From: Cryobacterium tepidiphilum
GTDB taxonomy: Bacteria; Actinomycetota; Actinomycetes; Actinomycetales; Microbacteriaceae
Reading direction: 5' to 3'
Assembly (NCBI RefSeq): GCF_003716325.1
Contig: NZ_RDSR01000027.1
Span: forward strand, 1-41,641
DNA length: 41,641 nt
Below are positions 16,518 to 24,598 of this stretch, piece after piece. Under the pieces are notes generated by a model. That model worked only from the letters and a program-made list of their open reading frames with translations. It had not been told where the DNA came from and did not search any database. Numbering within the stretch: position 1 is the stretch's first letter; each line of letters starts with the position of its first letter. The translations under genes and the position numbers were made by a program.

Positions 16518-17779
16518 CGAATGGGCTCGAGGCGTTCGAGCCCGCCGAGCCAGGGCCGCAGCGCCTCGGGAACGATGACCGAGCCATCCGCCTGCTGGTG
16601 CGTCTCGAGGATCGCGACAATCCAGCGCGTCGTGGCCAGCGTGCCGTTGAGGGTCGCGACCGGGCTGGTCTTGCCCGACTCGGTGCGGTAACGGATGTCG
16701 AGCCGCCGGGCCTGGTAGGTCGTGCAGTTGCTCGTGCTGGTGAGCTCCCGGTATGCCCCCTGCGTAGGCACCCAGGCCTCGATGTCGAACTTGCGGGCCG
16801 CGCTCGACCCGAGGTCACCGGCGGCGACGTCGATCACGCGGTAGCTGAGGCCCAGGGCCTGCAGCATCTCCTCCTGGAGGCCGACGAGGCGCTCGTGCTC
16901 GGCCTCGGCATCCTCGGGCAGCACGTAGGTGAACATCTCAAGCTTGTTGAACTGGTGCACGCGGATGATGCCGCGGGTGTCCTTGCCGCCGGAGCCGGCC
17001 TCGCGGCGGTAGCAGGTGGACCAGCCGGCGTAGCGGAGCGGGCCGCCTTCGAGGTCGAGGATCTCGTCGGCGTGGTAGCCGGCGAGCGCCACCTCGCTGG
17101 TGCCGGTGAGGTAGAGATCGTCGGCGGGCAGATAGTAGATCTCGTCGGCGTGCTCACCGAGGAACCCGGTGCCGTCCATGATCTCGGGGCGCACGAGCGT
17201 CGGCGTGATGAGCGGCGTGAAGCCGGCGCCGAGCGCCTTGTCGAGCGCCATGTTCATGAGGGCCAGCTCAAGCCGGGCGCCGATGCCGCGCAGGAAGTAG
17301 AAGCGGGCGCCCGACACCTTCGCGCCGCGGGCCATGTCGATGGCGCCGAGCATCTCGCCGAGCTCGAGGTGGTCGCGTGGTTCGAAGTCGAACTCGCGCG
17401 GCTGCCCGTGCGTGCGCAGGGTGACGAAGTTGTCTTCTCCGCCGGCCGGGACGCCCTCGATCACCGGGTTCGCGATGGTGCGCACCACCTGGGCGAAGCG
17501 CTCCTCCGCGTCGGTGGCGGTGGCGCCGGCGGCCTTCACCTGGGCGGCCAGGGTCTGCGCCTCGGCGACGAGCGCCTTCTTCTCGTCCTTGGGAGCGGCG
17601 GCCACCTTCTTGCCGAACTGGTTCTGCTCGGCGCGCAGCGCCTCGAACGCGGTGATGGACGCCCGGCGCTCGGCATCCGCTGCCAGGGCATCGTCGACGG
17701 CAGCGACGGATGCCCCGCGCGCCTCCTGTGAGCGCTTGATGAGGTCGGGGTTCGTACGGAGCAGCACCGGATCAATCAC
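16514..17779 (-). CDS. serS: Seryl-tRNA synthetase
   Basis: 421 residues, full length. The N-terminal coiled-coil arm is at about 1-110, with class II motif 2 in [24 protein letters not shown] and motif 3 in [18 protein letters not shown]. It charges tRNA-Ser with serine. The GTG start at 17779 is preceded by TAGACT (17786-17791) and 6 nt, a leaderless arrangement. It shares a 41-bp divergent promoter region with the lipid-kinase-like gene. Two tRNA-Ser genes lie 2.2-5 kb downstream on the same strand, and the downstream HAD gene is coupled to it. Confidence 0.96.
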   Translation of the reverse strand: MIDPVLLRTNPDLIKRSQEARGASVAAVDDALAADAERRASITAFEALRAEQNQFGKKVAAAPKDEKKALVAEAQTLAAQVKAAGATATDAEERFAQVVRTIANPVIEGVPAGGEDNFVTLRTHGQPREFDFEPRDHLELGEMLGAIDMARGAKVSGARFYFLRGIGARLELALMNMALDKALGAGFTPLITPTLVRPEIMDGTGFLGEHADEIYYLPADDLYLTGTSEVALAGYHADEILDLEGGPLRYAGWSTCYRREAGSGGKDTRGIIRVHQFNKLEMFTYVLPEDAEAEHERLVGLQEEMLQALGLSYRVIDVAAGDLGSSAARKFDIEAWVPTQGAYRELTSTSNCTTYQARRLDIRYRTESGKTSPVATLNGTLATTRWIVAILETHQQADGSVIVPEALRPWLGGLERLEPIR

Positions 17780-17785
17780 CGGCCC

Positions 17786-17813
17786 AGTCTACAAGCGACA
17801 CCGGTTGTAGCCT
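17786..17813. promoter_or_regulatory. Back-to-back leaderless promoters of serS and the lipid-kinase-like gene
   Basis: Minus strand: TAGACT (17786-17791), 6 nt, GTG of serS at 17779. Plus strand: TAGCCT (17808-17813), 7 nt, GTG at 17821. Neither start has a Shine-Dalgarno site. The whole intergenic space is 41 bp. Confidence 0.65.
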
Positions 17814-17820
17814 TGGCCAC

Positions 17821-18813
17821 GTGGCACCCCCGCACCCCGCCGATCCCGCGCCGCACGCCGCCGTGGTGTATAACCCGGTGAAGGTCGACGCCCTCAGGCT
17901 GCGGGCGAGCGTCGCCGCGGCGGCGGCCGCGGCCGGGTGGGGCGAGTCGCTGTGGTTCGAGACGACGACAGCGGATGCCGGCCAGGCGGCGACGCGGCAG
18001 GCGCTGCGGCAGGGCGCATCCGTGGTGATCGCGGCCGGCGGCGACGGCACCGTGCGCGCGGTCGCGGAGGGCCTGCGCGACTCGGGCGTCGCTATCGCGA
18101 TCGTGCCCACCGGCACGGGGAACCTGCTCGCCCGGAACCTCCGCCTGCCGCTCGGGAACCTCGACGTGTCGGTGGCGCTCGCCTTCGAGGGCGCGGAGCG
18201 GGCCGTCGACGTGGGGGTGGCCAGCGCCACCCGGGCCGACGGCACCACGCGCGACTACGTGTTCCTCGTCATGGCCGGGGTCGGCCTCGACGCCGAGATG
18301 ATCGTGAACACCCGGCCCGACCTGAAGAAGCACGTGGGATGGCTGGCCTACGTCGACGCGGGCGTGCGGCTGATGCCGAAAGCCACGCCCTTCGGCATCC
18401 GTTACAGCCTGCGCGGCCGCCCGGAGAGCACCGCGCACGTCAGCAGTGTGCTCATCGCGAACTGCGGGGTACTGCCCGGCAACATGCAGTTCCTCCCGGA
18501 GGCGGAGGTCGACGATGGGATCCTCGACATCGCCGTGCTGCAGCCCAAGGGAATGCTGGGGTGGCTGAAGATCTGGCGTCGCGTGACCTGGGAGAACGGG
18601 GTGCTGCGCCGGTCGGCCGTTGGGCGGCGCATCATCAAGCTCACCGAGTCGGACAACGAGCGCACCATGACGACGTTGCGGGCGCCCGACGTGCGCATCG
18701 CGCTCGAGGAGCCACAGGAGTTCGAGCTCGACGGCGACGACTTCGGGCCGGTCGTCTCGGTCTACGTGCGGGTCGACCCGCGCTCACTCGTGGTGCGGGT
18801 GCCCGTGGTGTGA
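17821..18813 (+). CDS. Diacylglycerol/lipid kinase family protein (DAGK catalytic domain)
   Basis: 330 residues. The nucleotide-binding motifs of the DagK/LCB5 family are clear: GGDGT at 73-77 and PTGTGN at 96-101. The C-terminal part carries GVGLDAEMI and the acidic DGILDIAVL and FELDGDDFG segments that close the phosphate site. The family phosphorylates diacylglycerol or related lipids (YegS- or DgkB-like); in actinobacteria the lipid may be for phosphatidylinositol or wall lipid turnover. There is no signal peptide, so it is peripheral and cytoplasmic. The GTG start follows the TAGCCT box by 7 nt. It converges on pheA. Confidence 0.87.
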   Translation: MAPPHPADPAPHAAVVYNPVKVDALRLRASVAAAAAAAGWGESLWFETTTADAGQAATRQALRQGASVVIAAGGDGTVRAVAEGLRDSGVAIAIVPTGTGNLLARNLRLPLGNLDVSVALAFEGAERAVDVGVASATRADGTTRDYVFLVMAGVGLDAEMIVNTRPDLKKHVGWLAYVDAGVRLMPKATPFGIRYSLRGRPESTAHVSSVLIANCGVLPGNMQFLPEAEVDDGILDIAVLQPKGMLGWLKIWRRVTWENGVLRRSAVGRRIIKLTESDNERTMTTLRAPDVRIALEEPQEFELDGDDFGPVVSVYVRVDPRSLVVRVPVV

Positions 18814-18885
18814 CTACTCAGTTGCGCGAGTGCGCGGCCCGCCACTGGACAGCGTGCCAGAACAGCGGTTCACTCGCGGTTCCAC

Positions 18886-18915
18886 TCCGCGGGGGCCGGT
18901 GTTGTCCGCCGCGGA
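18886..18915. terminator. Possible terminator between convergent lipid-kinase and pheA genes
   Basis: TCCGCGG (18886-18892) and CCGCGGA (18909-18915) form a 7-bp stem with a 16-nt loop in the 126-bp convergent gap. There is no T-tract. Confidence 0.35.
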
Positions 18916-18939
18916 AGCGGGGGCGCTCGGCCTCGCCGC

Positions 18940-19887
18940 TCACGCCGGCTCCTCTCCGATCAGGGCGTCGAGCCAGGCACGGGCCTCGAGGAAGACCTCG
19001 TCGTCGTAGCGGGCGAAGAACTCGATGGGCTGCTTGTCGGCGCGCGGGTACGAGCCGAGGAAGATGACGTTGGGGCTGGAGCGGCGAAGGCCGAGCAGCG
19101 CGTCGGCGACGCGCTCGTCGAAGATGTGGCCGTCGGCGTCGATGACGAAGCGGTAACGGCCGAGGGCGTCGCCGATCGGGCGCGACTCGATGAGGCTCAG
19201 GTTCACGCCGCGGGTGGAGAACTGCTCCAGCATGTCGAGCAGCGCGCCGGAGCGGTCCTCGGGCAGTTCGACGATCAGGCTGGTCTTGTCGGCACCGGTG
19301 CGCGGCGGGATGACCGTGGACCTGCTCACGAGGACGAACCGCGTCATGGCATTGGGGTTGTCGCCGATGTTCTCGGCCAGCACATCCACGTCGAGGCGCT
19401 TGTCGATGCCGGGCGGCGCGATCGCGGCATCCGCTTGGCCGCTTTCAAACAGGGCCTCGGCGGCGGCGACGTTGCTCGACGCGGGGAGGTGGCCGTGTTC
19501 GGGCAGGTTGGCGTCGAGCCACAGGTGGCACTGGGCGTAGGCCACCGGATGCGCCGTGACGACGGTGACGGCGTCGAGGGTCACACCGCGGGGCGCGACG
19601 AGCACGAAGTTGACCGGCACCAGGTACTCGCCGATGATGCGGAGGCCCGGCACGCTGGCCAGGGCGTCTTGCGTGGCGGAGACGCCGCCGTCAACGGAGT
19701 TCTCGATCGCGATCATGGCGGCCACGCTGCGTCCGCTCACGACGTCGGCAAGCGCCTCGCCCACGTTGTTGACCGCACGCCACGGCTTGCCCTGCGCCTC
19801 GGGGACCTGCGCCAGGGCGGCTTCGGTGAACGTGCCGGCGGGCCCCAGGAAGCTGTAGGTGTCGGTGTGCGGTGCGGACTCTGGCAT
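18940..19887 (-). CDS. pheA: Prephenate dehydratase
   Basis: 315 residues. The N-terminal dehydratase domain begins YSFLGPAGTFTEAALAQ, contains AMIAIENSVDGGVSATQD, and ends with the catalytic TRF motif (Thr182). A C-terminal ACT regulatory domain (about 202-280) carries DRSGALLDMLEQFSTRGVNLSLIESRP, the phenylalanine-binding element. It converts prephenate to phenylpyruvate in phenylalanine synthesis and should be feedback-inhibited. TAGGCT with a 7-nt spacer precedes the ATG with no Shine-Dalgarno site. The pheA-serS neighbourhood is also known in Mycobacterium, which supports a core chromosomal locus. Confidence 0.94.
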   Translation of the reverse strand: MPESAPHTDTYSFLGPAGTFTEAALAQVPEAQGKPWRAVNNVGEALADVVSGRSVAAMIAIENSVDGGVSATQDALASVPGLRIIGEYLVPVNFVLVAPRGVTLDAVTVVTAHPVAYAQCHLWLDANLPEHGHLPASSNVAAAEALFESGQADAAIAPPGIDKRLDVDVLAENIGDNPNAMTRFVLVSRSTVIPPRTGADKTSLIVELPEDRSGALLDMLEQFSTRGVNLSLIESRPIGDALGRYRFVIDADGHIFDERVADALLGLRRSSPNVIFLGSYPRADKQPIEFFARYDDEVFLEARAWLDALIGEEPA

Positions 19888-19950
19888 GGCTCACAGCCTA
19901 TTGGCCGCATCCGTGACTGACGCCCCTTCTCTCTCCGTGAGGGGTCAGAA

Positions 19951-19981
19951 ATCGACCCTCCGAGCGCCAGGGAAGGTCGAT
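19951..19981 (-). terminator. Terminator of the nitroreductase operon
   Basis: ATCGACC (19951-19957) pairs with GGTCGAT (19975-19981), and inner pairs extend the stem. Read on the minus strand it is followed by TTTCT, and it starts 11 bp after the nitroreductase stop at 19992. Confidence 0.6.
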
Positions 19982-19991
19982 GTGCGACACC

Positions 19992-20795
19992 TCACGGCTG
20001 GAGCGGCTCGTCCCAGCCGGCCTGCGGGGTGTCACACGTGCCCCGGAAGACGTACTGCGAGGGGAGCTTCCGCTGGTGGCTGGTCCAGTCGATGGCGGGG
20101 CGCCGCTCAGCGGGCGGCAGGTAGCCCAGCCGGTACACGGCCATCAGCTCCAGGTCGTCGGGCACGTTCAGCAGCCGCTCGATGCGCGCCCAGTTGCCCG
20201 GCACCTCCATCGGGAACGACACGAACTGGATGCCCATGCCGAGTTCCACCGTGGTGAGCCAGACGTTCTCCATCGCCGCGCCCATGCTGAAGAGGGAATA
20301 GAAGGACGACAACTCCCCGGGCCGGTTCTCGCCGCGGTCGAGCATCACGCCGAGCAGCAGCGGCGACCCGGCCACGAGCTTGCGGTTCTCCTCGCCGAGC
20401 GTCTGCGGCACGCGCAGCGCGTTCATGAGCTTCTGGCCGCGCTTGGTGAACACCTGCCCGGTGAACGGGCGCAGCGGCGCCGGCAGCTTGTCGAAGAGCA
20501 TGCCGTTTCGGCGGCGCTCCATCTCCTCCTGGCTGAACCGGAAGTACGGCTTGTAGCGCTCGAAGAAGGTGCCGTTGCCCATGGCCTCGGTCATGCTCTC
20601 GCCGCTGATCGCGGCGATCTCACCGATCATGGCCTTGTCCTCGATGATGACGAAGCGCCACGGCTGGCTGTTCAGCTGCGACGGCGCGCGCCCGGCGACC
20701 TCCATCAGCAGCCGCTGGTGCTCCTCCGAGACCGGGTCGGGCAAGAACGGCCCGTTCGTGGTCTTGCGGCGGCGAACGACGTCGAGGAACTCCAT
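19992..20795 (-). CDS. Nitroreductase-family flavoprotein
   Basis: 267 residues. The FMN-binding N-terminus is visible ([32 protein letters not shown]), then [13 protein letters not shown] and the C-terminal [20 protein letters not shown]. The family uses NAD(P)H to reduce nitro compounds, quinones or flavins. The physiological substrate is unknown. AAAGGAAG lies 7 nt before ATG 20795. The upstream small membrane gene ends at the same base (TGATG overlap), indicating translational coupling. Confidence 0.85.
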   Translation of the reverse strand: MEFLDVVRRRKTTNGPFLPDPVSEEHQRLLMEVAGRAPSQLNSQPWRFVIIEDKAMIGEIAAISGESMTEAMGNGTFFERYKPYFRFSQEEMERRRNGMLFDKLPAPLRPFTGQVFTKRGQKLMNALRVPQTLGEENRKLVAGSPLLLGVMLDRGENRPGELSSFYSLFSMGAAMENVWLTTVELGMGIQFVSFPMEVPGNWARIERLLNVPDDLELMAVYRLGYLPPAERRPAIDWTSHQRKLPSQYVFRGTCDTPQAGWDEPLQP

Positions 20796-21148
20796 CAGCC
20801 GACTTCCTTTCGAGATCGGACGACCGCTGCCGCGAAGAACGGCGCCGCGGCGAGCGCGACCAACGGATGCCGCGGTGACCTGGCATCGACGAAGGGCACC
20901 ATGGCGAGCGGCACGGCGGCGGGCGCCAGCACCGAGGCGGTCTGCCGAGCGCCGCGGTCGCCGGTCGCAAGCAGCGCCGACAGCGCGCATCCGCTGAGCA
21001 CGCAGGTGGTCGTGTACAGGGCGTGGTGCAGCCAGCGGAACCGGGAGGTGTCGATGAGGCGAACGGCCACCGCGGTGCCGAGGGCCACGTTGCACGCGTA
21101 GGCCGCAGCCGCAGCGACGAGCAGGGCCGGGGGCATCCGTGGCGTCAC
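20795..21148 (-). CDS. Small four-helix membrane protein of unknown function
   Basis: 117 residues (GTG start at 21148) with three or four hydrophobic helices separated by short basic loops. No recognised family motif. TAGGGT (21155-21160) with a 6-nt spacer precedes the GTG, the leaderless pattern; an internal ATG four codons in is the alternative. Its TGA overlaps the nitroreductase ATG by one base, so the two are one transcription and translation unit. It diverges from pgm with a 58-bp gap. Confidence 0.72.
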   Translation of the reverse strand: MTPRMPPALLVAAAAAYACNVALGTAVAVRLIDTSRFRWLHHALYTTTCVLSGCALSALLATGDRGARQTASVLAPAAVPLAMVPFVDARSPRHPLVALAAAPFFAAAVVRSRKEVG

Positions 21149-21206
21149 ACCGCCACCCTAGACCGGGGCCTCCCTAAATCCACGCCCCCGGTGCCAGACT
21201 GGGGGC

Positions 21207-22820
21207 ATGAACGAGCGAGCAGGAACTCCCGCCCAGGAATCGGATCTGATCGACGTCGATGCGCTGGTCGCCGCGTATTACGACCTCAAGCCGGATGTGG
21301 GGGTTCCCGCCCAGCGGGTGGTGTTCGGCACTTCCGGCCACCGGGGCAGCTCACTCAACACGGCGTTCAACGAGAACCACATCGCGGCGACGACGCAGGC
21401 GATCGTGGAATACCGCGCCGGTCAGGGCATCACCGGGCCGCTCTTCATCGGGGCCGACACGCACGCGCTCAGCGCTCCCGCGTACACGACGGCGCTCGAG
21501 GTGCTCGTGGCCAACGGGGTGCGTGTGCTCGTCGACGAGTTCGACGACTACGTGCCGACGCCGGCGCTCTCGCACGCGATCATCGGCTACAACCGCAGCC
21601 ACGACGACCAGGCCGACGGCATCGTGGTGACGCCGAGCCACAACCCGCCGAGCGACGGCGGGTTCAAGTACAACCCGCCGCACGGCGGGCCCGCCGACAG
21701 CGACGCGACCTCGTGGATCGCGAACCGCGCCAACGAGATCATCGGCGCGGGCATGCACAACGTGAAAATGAGCGAGCCGAGCGCGGTCGAGACCTACGAC
21801 TTCCGCGGCGCGTACGTCGACGACCTGGCCAACATCATCGACATGGACGCGATCAAGGCCAGCGGCATCCGCATCGGCGCCGACCCGCTGGGCGGCGCGA
21901 GCGTCGGCTACTGGGGCGCGATCGCGGAGCGCTACGGCCTCGACCTGACCGTGGTGAACCCCACCGTCGACCCGACCTGGCGGTTCATGACGCTCGACTG
22001 GGACGGCAAGATCCGCATGGATCCGTCGAGCCCGTCGGCCATGGCATCCGTTCTGACGCACAAAGACGCGTACGACCTGCTCACCGGCAACGACGCCGAC
22101 GCCGACCGGCACGGCATCGTCACGCCCGACGCGGGGCTCATGAACCCGAACCACTTTCTCGCGGTCGCGATCGACTACCTGTATAGCCACCGCGACGGGT
22201 GGCGAGCGGATGCCGCGATCGGCAAGACGCTGGTGTCGTCGAGCATGATCGACCGGGTCGCCGGCTTCCTCGGGCGGGAACTGTGGGAGGTGCCGGTGGG
22301 ATTCAAGTGGTTCGTGCCCGGGCTCATCGACGGATCGGTGGCGTTCGGCGGCGAGGAGAGCGCGGGGGCGAGCTTCGTGCGCTTCGACGGGTCGGTGTGG
22401 ACGACCGACAAGGACGGCATCCTCTTGGCGCTGTTGGCGTCGGAGATCCTCGCGGTGACCGGGAAGACGCCGAGCCAGCGCTACGCGGAGCTCACCGAGC
22501 AGTTCGGGCAGCCGGCATACGCGCGCATCGACGCGGTGGCGACGCCGGAGCAGAAGGCCGCGCTCAGCAAGCTCGACGGCGACGCGATCACGGCGACCGA
22601 GCTCGCCGGCGAGCCCATCGTCGCGAAGCTCAGCAACGCTCCGGGCAACGGCGCGGCGATCGGCGGCGTGAAGGTGGTGACCGAGAACGCGTGGTTTGCC
22701 GCGCGCCCGAGCGGCACCGAAGACGTGTACAAGATCTACGCCGAGTCGTTCAAGGGCGCGGACCACCTGCACCAGGTGCAGGAGGAGGCTCGCGCGATCG
22801 TCGACCAGGCGATCGCGTAG
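21207..22820 (+). CDS. pgm: Phosphoglucomutase (alpha-D-glucose-phosphate-specific)
   Basis: 537 residues, full length for the Pgm family. Substrate loop FGTSGHRGS at 40-48, catalytic phosphoserine Ser144 in VTPSHNP, Mg-binding DADADR at 296-301, sugar-binding GGEESAGASF, and phosphate-binding RPSGTEDVYKIY near the C-terminus. It interconverts glucose-1-phosphate and glucose-6-phosphate, linking glycolysis to glycogen, trehalose and wall polysaccharide precursors. CAGACT, 6 nt and ATG give a probable leaderless start. It is followed by a short 8-bp hairpin. Confidence 0.95.
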   Translation: MNERAGTPAQESDLIDVDALVAAYYDLKPDVGVPAQRVVFGTSGHRGSSLNTAFNENHIAATTQAIVEYRAGQGITGPLFIGADTHALSAPAYTTALEVLVANGVRVLVDEFDDYVPTPALSHAIIGYNRSHDDQADGIVVTPSHNPPSDGGFKYNPPHGGPADSDATSWIANRANEIIGAGMHNVKMSEPSAVETYDFRGAYVDDLANIIDMDAIKASGIRIGADPLGGASVGYWGAIAERYGLDLTVVNPTVDPTWRFMTLDWDGKIRMDPSSPSAMASVLTHKDAYDLLTGNDADADRHGIVTPDAGLMNPNHFLAVAIDYLYSHRDGWRADAAIGKTLVSSSMIDRVAGFLGRELWEVPVGFKWFVPGLIDGSVAFGGEESAGASFVRFDGSVWTTDKDGILLALLASEILAVTGKTPSQRYAELTEQFGQPAYARIDAVATPEQKAALSKLDGDAITATELAGEPIVAKLSNAPGNGAAIGGVKVVTENAWFAARPSGTEDVYKIYAESFKGADHLHQVQEEARAIVDQAIA

Positions 22821-22838
22821 AGGCTGGACCGTTGGGCG

Positions 22839-22858
22839 GCGGCGCTGGCTAGCGCCGC
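22839..22858 (+). terminator. pgm terminator
   Basis: GCGGCGCT (22839-22846) pairs with AGCGCCGC (22851-22858) around a 4-nt loop GGCT, 19 bp after the pgm stop. T-tract absent. Confidence 0.5.
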
Positions 22859-22909
22859 GGACTGGTGCCGCTGGCTCGCGTAGCTGTCGGCGCTCGTTTG
22901 GAGTCAGTG

Positions 22910-22969
22910 CCCGTTTTCACTCGTGAACGTCCCGCTCATGTGAGCCAAAAGTTCAGAAGCGAAAACGGG
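22910..22969. repeat. Nested 60-bp palindrome
   Basis: Outer arms CCCGTTTTC (22910-22918) and GAAAACGGG (22961-22969) are perfect. Inside them, after a symmetric 5-nt internal loop, TGAAC (22924-22928) pairs with GTTCA (22951-22955), and CTCATGTGAG forms a central hairpin. Such layered symmetry resembles structured REP-like elements or a cruciform. Confidence 0.75.
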
Positions 22970-22996
22970 GCCATGTCACCCCCGACCCGAAGCGCC

Positions 22997-23138
22997 GGTG
23001 CGGGGTTTCTGCCGCCTCGCGCGACCGCAGACGGCACTTTGCCCGCACTCGCGAGAGTGGGTAGGCGCAGCCCACTCGCAGGTGCGGGATTTCTGCCGCC
23101 CCGCGCGACCGCAGACGGCACTTTGCCCGCACTCGCGA
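22997..23138. repeat. 58-bp direct repeat, two near-identical copies
   Basis: Copies at 22997-23054 and 23081-23138 differ at only two positions by eye. Each begins GGTGCGGG and ends near CCCGCACTCGCGA, so GTGCGGG and CCCGCAC form terminal inverted arms, with TGCCG/CGGCA and the palindrome TCGCGCGA inside. The 26-bp spacer carries GAGTGGG/CCCACTC. The units look like palindromic extragenic repeats. Confidence 0.85.
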
Positions 23139-23174
23139 AGGGGGGTGCAGGCGAGGGCTGCGTGGGCAGAGGGG

Positions 23175-24338
23175 CTAGCGGATGCTCCAGTAGGAAACGG
23201 AGCCGCCGCCCGCGATCGCGTCGTCGACCGACGCATAGTCGGTGTCTGCGGTGTGGCCGGCGAAGCGGATGACGGTGCCGGCATCCGTTGTCTCGACCTT
23301 CGTCACGATGCCGGTGTGGTCCCGGTCGCCGGAGTTGTCCCAGTCGAACTGCACCACGTCGCCGACCTTGACCTTGGAGCGCTCGTCATCGCTGAGCGCG
23401 GTGGCGCGCTCCGGGTGCTCGGCGAGGTAGGCCGCGAGCGCGGTCGAGCTGGTCCACGCGGTGGTGGACTGGAACGTGTCGCGGTTGAACGACCACTCGT
23501 CGTCCATCTTCCAGCCGCGGGCGAGGAGCGACTGGCTCGTGAAGTTGACGCAGTCGTTGCCGGGGATGGCACCGAACTCGTCTCTGTTGTAGTCGTTCCA
23601 GTGCGCGAGCACGTAGTCGATCTGGGCGGTCACATGCGGGTCGGGCAGGTACCGGAAGGTCAGGGTGAGGGGCTTTGCGCTGAGTCCCGCCGTGGCGGGC
23701 GCCGCAGACGGCTCCGCGGTCGGCGCGGGCGACGCGGGCGCTGCCGGCTCCTCGGTCACGCGAGCAGGAGTCGGGGCGGGAGCGGCCTTCGGCGTCGGCA
23801 TCGGTCCGGCTGAGGGCGTCGGCTTCCCGCTCTCGGCAGGCTTGGCCGGCTTCGACACGGGCGTCGCGGGCGCCTTGGCGACGACCGGGTCACCGTTCAC
23901 GTCGAAGAGCTTCACCGGAACGGTGCCGGTCTCGAGGCCTGCCGCGGGCGGTGTCTTGATGGTGACCGCGTCATCTGTCACGGCGACCACGGTGCCCGGC
24001 TTGCCGCCGAACTTCACGGTTGAGACGCTGCTCAGATCGGCGCCGTGCACCGTGACGGTGGTGCCGCCCGTGACAGGCCCAGCGGATGCGCCGTTGCCGG
24101 CGACGACCTTCGTCGCCACGGGTGTCGGTTCGGGAGCCGGTGCCGCTTCCGTCTCTGCGGCACGGATGGCGCCGAACGCGGGGGCGCCGGGATCGCCCGC
24201 GTTCGTGGCGGCCAGGCCGGCGACGACGGTGCAGGCACCGACGGCGATGATGCTGAGGAGGAGGGGGCGCTTGGTGACGGGTTTCTCGAGCCGGTGTTTC
24301 GGGCTGCGACGGGAGGAAGAGGTGAGGGTGGAGCGCAC
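23175..24338 (-). CDS. Secreted or membrane-anchored IPT - amidase-like (Amidase_6) protein
   Basis: 387 residues from the GTG at 24338. A basic N-terminus and one hydrophobic helix (about 25-43) act as a signal or anchor. An IPT/TIG domain follows (about 78-155: GPVTGGTTVTVHGADLSSVSTVKFGGKPG), then a Pro/Ala-rich linker (158-218), then a C-terminal putative amidase domain (235-387) with the catalytic-type Cys263 in GNDCVNFTSQSLLARGW and His residues in DHTGIV and GHTADTDY. The NlpC/CHAP-like chemistry suggests peptidoglycan cleavage or another amide hydrolysis outside the cell. A longer in-frame extension upstream lacks signal-like character. No strong ribosome-binding site is seen. Confidence 0.75.
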   Translation of the reverse strand: MRSTLTSSSRRSPKHRLEKPVTKRPLLLSIIAVGACTVVAGLAATNAGDPGAPAFGAIRAAETEAAPAPEPTPVATKVVAGNGASAGPVTGGTTVTVHGADLSSVSTVKFGGKPGTVVAVTDDAVTIKTPPAAGLETGTVPVKLFDVNGDPVVAKAPATPVSKPAKPAESGKPTPSAGPMPTPKAAPAPTPARVTEEPAAPASPAPTAEPSAAPATAGLSAKPLTLTFRYLPDPHVTAQIDYVLAHWNDYNRDEFGAIPGNDCVNFTSQSLLARGWKMDDEWSFNRDTFQSTTAWTSSTALAAYLAEHPERATALSDDERSKVKVGDVVQFDWDNSGDRDHTGIVTKVETTDAGTVIRFAGHTADTDYASVDDAIAGGGSVSYWSIR

Positions 24339-24491
24339 GATTCGTTTCTGGTTCTGCAGTAAAGGGACGCAACAGGCAAACATGCGGGCATGGCAGACCC
24401 CTGTACACTCCATCCGAAATTCATGCAAGAGCATGGATTCGGCGAGCGCCTCCGACCCTCCGGGCCCTCGCCCCGACGAGGGTCGCGCTGC

Positions 24492-24519
24492 TAGAATCGA
24501 GGGCGCTATGTACAGGTGA
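24492..24519 (+). promoter_or_regulatory. Promoter and possible 3-codon leader ORF of the DHA2 exporter
   Basis: TAGAAT (24492-24497) is a strong -10 box. Ten nt later, ATG TAC AGG TGA (24508-24519) could encode the tripeptide MYR near the 5' end of the mRNA. The exporter GTG lies 80 nt further on, and the leader has a CCGGGA/TCCCGG stem (24554-24559 with 24578-24583). An attenuation role is speculative. Confidence 0.35.
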
Positions 24520-24598
24520 CGCGCATTCTCTTCCCGCGCCGCGGCCCAGCCCGCCGGGACCCTCCACCCTTCCAGCATCCCGGAAAGCCGGTTACCTC

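Larger units (their letters stand above)
22821..23174. other. Palindrome-rich convergent intergenic region
   Basis: 354 bp between the pgm stop and the stop of the secreted amidase-like gene. It holds no credible ORF. In order it contains an 8-bp hairpin (22839-22858), a 60-bp nested palindrome (22910-22969) and two copies of a 58-bp direct repeat (22997-23054 and 23081-23138), the spacer of which has its own 7-bp stem. The frames that stay open across it are repeat artefacts. Confidence 0.85.

Noticed and set aside
17780..17820. T-box or other riboswitch for serS
   Set aside because: The divergent gap is 41 bp and the start appears leaderless, so there is no room for a leader RNA.
20795..21095. 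N-terminal extension of the nitroreductase
   Set aside because: The in-frame upstream stretch is antisense-like and basic; the coding frame there belongs to the small membrane protein, and AAAGGAAG marks ATG 20795.
22997..23138. CRISPR or transposon inverted repeats in the pgm-amidase gap
   Set aside because: Only two copies in direct orientation, with a 26-bp spacer, no transposase and no target-site duplication visible.
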